This document shows positions 55,703 through 64,000 of a stretch of 64,000 nucleotides of DNA, in pieces. This stretch comes from Closterium sp. Naga37s-1 (taxonomy: Eukaryota; Streptophyta; Zygnematophyceae; Desmidiales; Closteriaceae). A model generated the notes under the pieces. That model was not told the origin of the DNA and did no database searches. It saw nothing but the letters and a program-made list of their open reading frames with translations. Location of the stretch: positions 1 to 64,000 of the forward strand of contig CANJKZ010000435.1 in NCBI GenBank assembly GCA_947471745.1. The letters are read 5' to 3'. Each line of letters starts with the position of its first letter. The stretch's first letter is position 1. The translations under genes and the position numbers were made by a program.

Positions 55703-57138
55703 TGTCAGAATGTTCTAATTGTCTAGCCTGCAGTGGGGTACTCTAAAGCGAGTACAACCCAATTAGGGTTTCCTATATGTATGCCAACTGCTGCTAGTGC
55801 AAACTCTCCTTTCTTCATTTCTGTTTCTCACTGCTAGTTTCTGACATGCTATCAGAGCAGGTCGACCCTCCTGGGTCGATCCTGTGGGTGGGCCCACCAC
55901 CTCACTGCTTCCGCTACTACTGCTACTCTGTGTGTTGCACGCCCCGTGGCGTGCGACGGATTTTTCATCCCGCCGCGCGCTCGGAGCGTGCGGCGGTTTT
56001 CTGCCCGCCGTACGCCCCGAGGCGCGCGGCGGCTTTCTACCCCGTCACTCCGCGCGTCGCTCCCGGGAGGCGCTGCGACGGGCGACGGGGACCCGCGCGT
56101 CGCCCCCCGTCGCCCGTCGCGGCCTGCGCGACCTGCGTAGGGCCCGCGCGCGGCCCGTTCAGCCTGCGCGCGGCCCGTACGGGCTGCGCCAGGCCCGCGC
56201 GCGGCCCGTATGGGCTGCGCCAGGCCCGCGCGCGGCCCGTACGGGCAGCGCCAGGCCCGCGCGTGGCCCGTACGGGCTGCGCCAGGCCAGGGCGCGCCTC
56301 GGGCCGCCCGCGCGCGGTTCGTACGGGCTGCGCCAGGCCCGTGGGCGCCCTGTTTCCTCTTCTTCTGAGCTGCCCGCTGTCCCCCGTGCTTCTGACGGCG
56401 CCCCACCCCTGCTGCTGCCCGTTCTCCTGAATTAGGGTTTGGGGTGGGGGGTATGGGGGTGCAGTTTCTGTGTGCCGTCCCCTGCTCCTCCTCCTCCTCC
56501 GTCTCCCAGTGCTGCAGCTGCCGCTGAGGGGGTGGGATCTGTTGGAGCCGTCGGAGTGGTACTAAGGGGTGAAGGGGGAGTGGAGCTAGGGGTGAAGCAG
56601 GGGGTGTGTGTCAGGGGGGGTGGGACTGTTTGGGGAGGCTGAGAGGAGGCTGCCGTCTTGTCGTCCGCAGCACCTGTAGTCCGGGGCGCTGTCCTGGTAG
56701 CCCAGAGAGCCTGCTGCGCCTGTCGCCCGTGGGTCCGTTGCTCCTGTAGCTCCTCGTAGCCCGTGAGCCAGTTACTCCAGTAGTCCGGGGCGCTGTCCCG
56801 GTAGCCACTGTGCCAGCCGCTCCTGTTGCCCGTGTGTCTGCAGCTTCAGCCGTCGTCTCCCATCTTCTCTCCTCTCACAGTCCCTCCTCCTCCTCACTTG
56901 CCCGCTGTGACTACCACTAGCTTTGCTCATAATTGTGAACTACTGCTATGCTTGCTCATTGTGCTGATTACACCCCACTTTGGCTATGGGGGTGTGTCAG
57001 AATGTTATAATTGTCTAGCCTGCAGTGGGGTACTCTATAGCGAGTACAACCCAATTAAGGTTTCCTATATGTATGCCAACTGCTGCTAGTGCAAACTCTC
57101 CTTTCTTCATTTCTGTTTCTCACTGCTAGTTTCTGACA
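55703..57138 (+). mobile_element. Small non-autonomous LTR element (TRIM/LARD-like)
   Basis: Terminal direct repeats of 144 bp (55703-55846 and 56995-57138) begin TGTCAGAA and end TTCTGACA. A primer-binding-like TGCTATCAGAGC follows the first, and a G-rich tract (atgggggtg) precedes the second. The target duplication TTTTG is at 55698-55702 and 57139-57143. The interior (1148 bp) has no gag, protease, integrase or RT that I can recognise. The LTRs differ at a few positions, so it is older than the copia copy. It lies at the border between the 96-bp and 14-bp arrays. Confidence 0.88.
56140..56350. repeat. About 30-bp GC-rich repeat inside the small LTR element
   Basis: Six or so copies of a unit containing cgtacgggctgcgccaggcc and cgcgcgcgg. 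It makes the overlying open frame (55846-56430) repetitive; that frame has no known domain. Confidence 0.8.
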
Positions 57139-60100
57139 TTTTGTACTGAGACATTTGTCCTACGACGTTTGTCCTACGGCGTTTGTTCTGCGACGTTTGT
57201 CCTGCGACGTTTGTCGTGCGACGTTTATCCTGCGACGTTTGTCCTGCGACGTTTGTCCTGCGACGTTTGTCCTGCGACGTTTGTCCTGCGACGTTTGTCC
57301 TGCGACGTTTGTCTGCGACGTTTGTCTGCGACGTTTGTCCTGCGATGATTGTCCTGCGACGTTTGTCCTGCGACGGTTGTCCTGCGACGTTTGTCCTGCG
57401 ACGGTTGTCCTGCGACTTTTGTCCTGCGACGTTTGTCTTCGACGTTTGTCCTTCGACGTTTGTCCAGCGACGTTTGTCCAGCGACGTTTGTCCAGCGACG
57501 TTTGTCCTGCGACGTTTGTCCTGCCACGTTTGTCCTGAAACGTTTGTACTACGACGTTTGTCCTGCGACGTTTGTTATGCGACGTTTTTCCTTCGACGCT
57601 TGTACTGCGACGTTTGTCCTGAGACGTTTGTCCTAGGACGTTTGTCCAGCGACGTTTGTCCAGCGACGTTTGTCCTGCGACGTTTGTCCTGCGAAGTTTG
57701 TTCTGCGACGTTTGTCCTGCGGCGTTTGTCATGCGACGTTTGTACTAAAACGTTTGTCCAGCGACGTTTGTCCCGCGACGTTTGTCCAGCGACGTTTGTC
57801 CTACGGCGTTTGTTTTGCGACGTTTGACCTGCGACGTTTGGCCTGCAACGTTTGTCCTGCGACGTTTGTCCTGCGACGCTTGACCTGCGACGTTTGTCCT
57901 GCCACGTTTGTCCTGCGACGTTTGTCCTGCGACGTTTGTCCTGCGAAGTTTGTCCTGCGACGTTTGTCCTGCGACGTTTGTCATGCGACGTTTGTACTAA
58001 GACGTTTGTCCAGCGACGTTAGTCCAGCGACGTTTGTCCAGCGACGTTTGTCCTACGGCGTTTGTTTTGCGACGTTTGACCTGCGACGTTTGTCCTGCAA
58101 CGTTTGTCCTGCGACGCTTGACCTGCGACGTTTGTCCTGCGACGTTTGTCCTGCGGCGTTTGTCCTGCGACGTTTGACCTGCGACGTTCGACCTGCGACG
58201 TTTGTCTGCGACGTTTGTCCTGCAACGTTTGTCCTACGACGTTTGACCTGCGAAGTTTGTCCTGCGACGTTTGTCCTGCGACATTTTTCCTGCGACGTTT
58301 GTCCTGCGGCGTTTGTCCTGCGACGTTTTTCCTGCGCCGTTTGTCCTTCGACGTTTGTCCTGCGACGTTTGTCCCGCTGTGTTCGTGCTGCGGCGTTTGT
58401 CCTGCGACGTTTGTCTTGCGACGTTTGTACTGAGACGTTTGTACTGAGACGTTTGTACTGAGACGTTTGTCCTGCGACGTTTGTCCTGCGACGTTTGTCC
58501 TGCGACGTTTGTCCGGCGACGTTTGTCCTGGACGTTTGACCTGCGCCGTTTGTCCTGCGACGTTTGTCCTGCGACGTTGTCCTGCGACGTTTGTCCTGCG
58601 GCATTTGTCCTGCGACGTTTGTCCTGCGACGTTTGTCCTGCGACGTTTGTCTTGCGGCGTTTGACCTGCGGCGTTTGTCCTGCGACGTTTGTCCAGCGAC
58701 GTTTGTCCTACGACGCTTGACCTGCGACGTTTGTCCTGCGACGTTTGTCCTGCGGCGTTTGTCCTACAACGTTTGTCCTGCGACGTTTGTCCTGCGACGT
58801 TTGTCCTTCGACGTTTGTCCTGCGACGTTTGGACTGAGACGTTTGTCCTGCGACGTTTGTCCTACGACGTTTGTCCTGCGACGTTTGTCCTGCGACGCTT
58901 GTCCTGCAACATTTGTCCTGCTACGTTTGTCCTGTGACGTTTCTCTTACGACGTTTGTACTGAGACGTTTGTCCTGCGACGTTTGTCTGCGACGTTTGTC
59001 CTACGACGTTTGTACTGAGACGTTTGTCCTACGACGTTTGTCCTACAACGTTTGTCCTGCGACGTTTGTCCTGCGACGTTTGTCCTGCGATGTTTGTCCT
59101 GCGATGTTTGTCTTGCGACGTTTGTCCTGCGACGTTTGTACTGAGACGTTTGTCCTACGACGTTTGTCCTGCAACGTTTGTCCTGCGACGTTTGTCCTGC
59201 GACGTTTGTCCTGCGACGTTTGTCCGGCGACGTTTGTCCTTCGACGTTTGTCCTGCGACGTTTGTCCTGCGACGTTTGTCCTGCCACGTTCGTCCTGCCG
59301 CGTTCGTCCTGCGGCGTTTGTCCTGCGGCGTTTGTCATGCGACGTTTGTCTTGCGACGTTTGTCTTGCGACGTTTGTACTGGGACGTTTGTCCTGCGATG
59401 TTTGTCCTGCGACGTTTGTACTGAGACGTTTGTACTGCGACGTTTGTTCTGCGACGTTTGTCCTTCGACGCTTGTCCTGCGACGTTTGTCCTGAGACGTT
59501 TGTCCTGAGACGTTTGTCCAGCGACGTTTGTCCAGCGACGTTTATCCTGCGACGTTTGTCCTGCGAAGTTTGTCCTGGGACGTTTGTCTTGCGATGTTTG
59601 TACTAAGACGTTTGTCAAGCGACGTTTGTCCGGCGACGTTTGTCCGTCGACGTTTGTCCATCGGCGTTTGTTTTGCGACGTTTGACCTGCGACGTTTGGC
59701 CTGCGACGTTTGGCCTGCGGCGTTTGTCCTGCGACGCTTGACCTGCGACGCTTGTCCTGCGACGTTTGTCCTGCGATGTTTGTCCTGCGGTGTTTGTCCT
59801 GCGACGTTTGTCCTGCGACGTTTGTCCTGCGACGTTTGTCCTGCGGCGTTTGTCCTGCGGCGTTTGTCCTGCGGCGTTTGTCCTGCGGCGTTTGTCCTGC
59901 GGCGTTTGTCCTGCGGCGTTTGTCCTGCGGCGTTTGTCCTGCGGCGTTTGTCCTGCGACGTTTGTCCTGCGACGTTTGTCCTGCGACGTTTGTCCTGCGA
60001 CGTTTGTCCTGAGACGTTTGCCATGCGACGTTTGTCCTGCGACGTTTGTCCATCGGCGTTTGTTTTGCGACGTTTGACCTGCGACGTTTGGCCTGCGACG

Positions 60101-60478
60101 TTTGTCCTGCGACGCTTGACCTGCGACGCTTGTCCTGCGACGTTTGTCCTGCGACGTTTGTCCTGCGGTATTTGTCCTGCGACGTTTGTCCTGCGACGTT
60201 TGTCCTGCGACGCTTGTCCTGCGGCGTTTGTCCTACGGCGTTCGTCCTGCGGCGTTCGTCCTGCGGCGTTTGTCCTGCGGCGTTTGTCCTGCGGCGTTTG
60301 TCCTGCGGCGTTTGTCCTGCGGCGTTTGTCCTGCGGTGTTTGTCCTGCGGCGTTTGTCCTGCGACGTTTGTCCTGCGACGTTTGTCCTGCGACGTTTGTC
60401 CTGAGACGTTTGCCATGCGACGTTTGTCCTGCGACGTTTGTCCTGCGACGTTTGTCCTGCGACGTTTGTCCTGCGACC
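57139..60478. repeat. 14-bp satellite (gcgacgtttgtcct), 3.3 kb
   Basis: About 238 units of 14 bp with scattered point variants; gcggcgtttgtcct runs form local clusters near 59850-59950 and 60215-60355, and these two clusters with their surroundings look like copies of one larger block. No rotation has a stop on either strand, so long frames appear in several phases; rejected as genes. Confidence 0.95.
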
Positions 60479-63400
60479 TAGATGTTGTTGCATATTCGGG
60501 TGGCCCATGCTCAAATACACTTACCAGAGCAATTCCAGCTTGGTTCGTTCGCACCAAAAAGTTCGGCGCCTGCGATGACGGCTGTGTCTGCCGACAAATG
60601 GTAACGAAGTGTATGAATCCTCATAGGCGTAGGGAAAAGCATCGAACGACCTGAATGTTGTTGCATATTCGGGTGGCCCATGCTCAAATACACCTACCAG
60701 AGCAATTCCAGCTTGGTTCGTGTGCACCAAAAAGTTTGGCGCCTGCGAAGGCGGCTGTGTCTGCCGACAAATGGTAACGAAGTGCATGAATCCTCATAGG
60801 CGTAGGGAAAAGCATCGAACGACCTGAATGTTGTTGCATATTCGGGTGGCCCATGCTCAAATACACCTACCAGAGCAATTCCAGCTTGGTTCGTACGCAC
60901 CAAAAAGTTTGGCGCCTACGATGGCGGCTGTGTCTGCCGCCAAATGGTAACGAAGTGCATGAATCCTCATAGGCGTAGGGAAAAGCATCGAACGACCTGA
61001 ATGTTGTTGCATATTCGGGTGGCCCATGCTCAAATACACCTACCAGAGCAATTCCAGCTTGCTTCGTGCGCACAGAAAAGTTCGGCGCCTGCGATGACGG
61101 CTGTTTCTGCCGACTAATGGTAACAAAGTGCATGAATCCTCATAGGCGTAAAGAAAACCATCAAACGACCTGGATGTTGTTGCATATTCGGGTGGCCCAT
61201 GCTCAAATACACCTACCAGAGCAATTCCAGCTTGGTTCTTTCGCACCAAAAAGTTCGGCGCCTGCGATGACGGATGTGTCTGCCGACAAATGGTAACGAA
61301 GTGCATGAATCCTCATAGGCGTAGGGAAAAGCATCGAACGACCTGAATGTTGTTGCATATTCGGGTAGCCCATGCTCAAATACACCTACCAGAGCAATTC
61401 CAGCTTGGTTCGTGCGCATCAAAAAGTTCGGCGCCTGCGATGGCGGCAGTGTCTGCCGAAAAATGGTAACGAAGTGCATGAATCCTCATAGGCGTAGGGA
61501 AAAGCATCGAACGACCTGAATGTTGTTGCATATTCGGGTGGCCCATGCTCAAATACACATACCAGAGCAATTCCAGCTTGGTTCGTGCGCACCAAAAAGT
61601 TCGGCGCCTGCGATGGCGGCTGTGTCTGCCGAAAAATGGTAACGAAGTGCATGAATCCTCATAGGCGTAGGGAAAAGCATCGAACGACCTGAATGTTGTT
61701 GCATATTCGGGTGGCCCATGCTCAAATACACATACCAGAGCAATTCCAGCTTGGTTCGTGCGCACCAAAAAGTTCGGCGCCTGCGATGAGGGCTGTGTCT
61801 GCCGACAAATGGTAACAAAGTGCATGAATCTTCATAGGCGTAGAGAAAAGCATCGAACGACCTGAATGTTGTTGCAAATTCGGGTGGCCCATGCTCAAGT
61901 ACACCTACCAGAGCAATTCCAGCTTGGTTCGTGTGCACCAAAAATTTCGGCGCATGCGATGACGGCTGTGTCTGCCGACTAATGGTAACGAAGTGCATGA
62001 ATCCTCATAGGCGTAGGGAAAAGCATCGAACGATCTGAATGTTGTTGCATATTCGGGTGGCCCATGCTCAAATACACCTACCAGAGCAATTCCAGCTTGG
62101 TTCGTGTGCACGAAAAAGTTCAGCGCCTGCGAAGGCGGCTGTGTCTGCCGACAAATGGTAACGAAGTGCATGAATCCTCATAGGCGTAGGGAAAAGCATC
62201 GAACGACCTGAATGTTGTTGCATATTTGGGTGGCCCATGCTCAAATACACCTACTAGAGCAATTCCAGCTTGGTTCGTGAGCACAGATAAGTTCGGCGCT
62301 TGCGATGACGGCTGTGTCTGCCGACTACTGGTAACGAAGTGCATGAATCCTCATAGGCGTAGGGAAAAGCATCAAACGACTTGAATGTTGTTGCATATTC
62401 GGGTGGTCCATGCTCAAATACACCTACCTGAGCAATTCCAGCTTGGTTCGTGCGCACCAAAAAGTTCGGCGGCTACGATGACGGCTGTGTCTGCCAACAA
62501 ATGGTAACGAAGTGCATGAATCCTCATAGGCGTAGGGAAAAGCATCGAACGACCTGAATGTTGTTGCATATTCGGGTGGCCCATGCTCAAATATACCTAC
62601 CAAAGCAATTCCAGCTTGGTTCGTGCGCACCAAAAAGTTCGGCGCCTGCGATGACGGCTGTGTCTGCCCACAAATGGTAACGAAGTGCATGAATCCTCAT
62701 AGGCGTAGGGAAAAGCATCGAACGACCTGAATGTTGTTGCATATTCGGGTGGCCCCTGCTCAAATACACCTACCAGAGCAATTCCAGCTTGGTTCGTGCG
62801 CACCAAAGAGTTCGGCGCCTGCGATGGCGGCTGTGTCTGCTGACAAATGGTAACGAAGTGCATGAATCCTCATAGGCGTAGGGAAAAGCATCGAACGACC
62901 TGAATGTTGTTGCATATTCGGGTGGCCCATGCTCAAATACACCTACTAGAGCAATTCCAGCTTGGTTCATGCGCACAGATAAGTTTGGCGCTTGCGATGA
63001 CGGCTGTGTCTGCCGACTAATGGTAACGAAGTGCATGAATCCTCATAGGCGTAGGGAAAAGCTACAAACGACCTGAATGTTGTTGTATATTCGGGTGGTC
63101 CATGCTCAAATACACCTACATGAGCAATTCCAGCTTGGTTCGTGCGCACCAAAAAGTTCGGCGCCTGCGATGACGACTGTGTCTGCCGACAAATGGTAAC
63201 GAAGTGCATGAATCCTCATAGGCATAGGGAAAAGCATCGAACGACCTGAATGTTGTTGCATATTCGGGTGGCCCATGCTCAAATACACCTACCAAAGCAA
63301 TTCCAGCTTGGTTCGTGCGCACCAAAAAGTTCGGCGCCTGCGATGGCGGCTGTGTCTGCCGACAAATGGTAACGAAGTGCATGAATCCTCATAGGCGTAG

Positions 63401-64000
63401 GGAAAAGCATCGAACGACCTGAATGTTGTTGCATATTCGGGTGGCCCATGCTCAAATACACCTACTAGAGCAATTCCAGCTTGGTTCATGCGCACAGATA
63501 AGTTCGGCGCTTGCGAGGACGGCTGTGTCTGCCGACAAATGGTAACGAAGTGCATGAATCCTCATAGGCGTAGGGAAAAGCATCAAACGACCTGAATGTT
63601 GTTGCATATTCGGGTGGCCCATGCTCAAATACACCTACCAAAGCAATTCCAGCTTGGTTCGTGCGCACCAAAAAGTTCGGCGCCTGCGATGACGGCTGTG
63701 TCTGCCGACAAATGGTAACGAAGTGCATGAATCCTCATAGGCGCAGGGAAAAGCATCGAACGACCTGAATGTTGTTGCATATTCTGGTGGCCCATGCTCA
63801 AATACACCTACCAGAGCAATTCCAGCTTGGTTCGTGCGCACCAAAAAGTTCGGCGCCTGCGATGTTCAAATACACCTACTAGAGCAACTTCAGCTTGGTT
63901 CGCACGCACAGAAATGTTCGGCGCCCGCGACGACGGCCGTGCCTGCACACAAATGCGAAGGAAGCGCACGGATCCCTATAGGCGTAGAGAAAAGCATCCA
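60479..64000. repeat. 173-bp satellite, about 20 copies, running off the window
   Basis: Regular 173-bp units contain tgttgcatattcgggtggcc, gagcaattccagcttggttc and cctcataggcgtaggg. Most copies are more than 95 percent alike by eye. A variant with cagataagt and gcttgcga recurs near 62284, 62976 and 63494, at multiples of 173 bp, so unit types are interleaved. The last unit (from about 63862) is internally deleted and visibly more diverged. Confidence 0.95.

Noticed and set aside
57155-60557. Cys/Arg/Leu-rich and Lys/Arg/Thr-rich frames over the 14-bp array
   Set aside because: Repeat artefact; all phases are open on both strands.
54993-64000. CRISPR-like regularity of the 96-bp and 173-bp arrays
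   Set aside because: Whole units are repeated with no unique spacers, and the context is eukaryotic nuclear.
1-64000. tRNA, rRNA or other structured RNA genes
   Set aside because: No cloverleaf with A/B boxes or rRNA-like sequence was recognised by eye; a covariance-model scan would be needed to exclude small ones.

Overview
The window is nuclear DNA from a plant-lineage eukaryote, most likely a streptophyte green alga or early-diverging plant with GC-rich, intron-dense genes. The evidence is a chloroplast-type SRP54 gene with an N-terminal transit-like extension, a serine carboxypeptidase-like (SCPL) gene, a Ty1/copia element primed by initiator tRNA-Met, and a CCCTAAA-type (plant) telomere motif. 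Species cannot be fixed from sequence alone.

Layout. 1-1245: no recognisable gene. 1246-4824 (+): seven-exon gene whose protein carries four SAP/Rho-N-like modules, a coiled coil and a membrane segment. 4825-9830: short tandem repeats (23, 72, 5, 21 and about 18 bp units), two weak exon candidates, and decayed MCM-helicase-like exon fragments on the minus strand. 9835-16060: a 6.2-kb purine/G-rich 21-bp minisatellite. 16060-18100: further minisatellites and unannotated spacer. 18112-22341 (-): SCPL gene, 11 exons, which appears to lack the catalytic-serine motif. 23050-30304 (-): cpSRP54, 13 exons, whose eighth intron is swollen to 2.9 kb by a 12/35-bp satellite. 30780-64000: almost pure satellite DNA: a 180-bp satellite, a CCCTAAA junction, a 28-bp satellite of about 16 kb interrupted by a very young, apparently whole Ty1/copia element (45533-52021), a 96-bp array, a small LTR element without recognisable gag or pol (55703-57138), a 14-bp array, and a 173-bp satellite that runs off the window.

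More than half of the 64 kb is tandem repeat. The neighbouring 180-bp and 173-bp nucleosome-sized satellites, kilobase higher-order structure and LTR insertions suggest pericentromeric or subtelomeric heterochromatin next to a small gene island; this is inference.

The most unusual feature is that in all three host genes the last bases of an exon plus its 5' splice site are tandemly repeated (17-29 bp units, 2-6 copies) at seven exon-intron borders, producing ladders of near-identical GT donors. The exon models were derived by hand from GT-AG borders, phase and family similarity; each of the three joins into one frame with a total length divisible by three (667, 576 and 586 codons including stop). 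Very long open frames in the satellites are artefacts of stop-free repeat units and are not called as genes.
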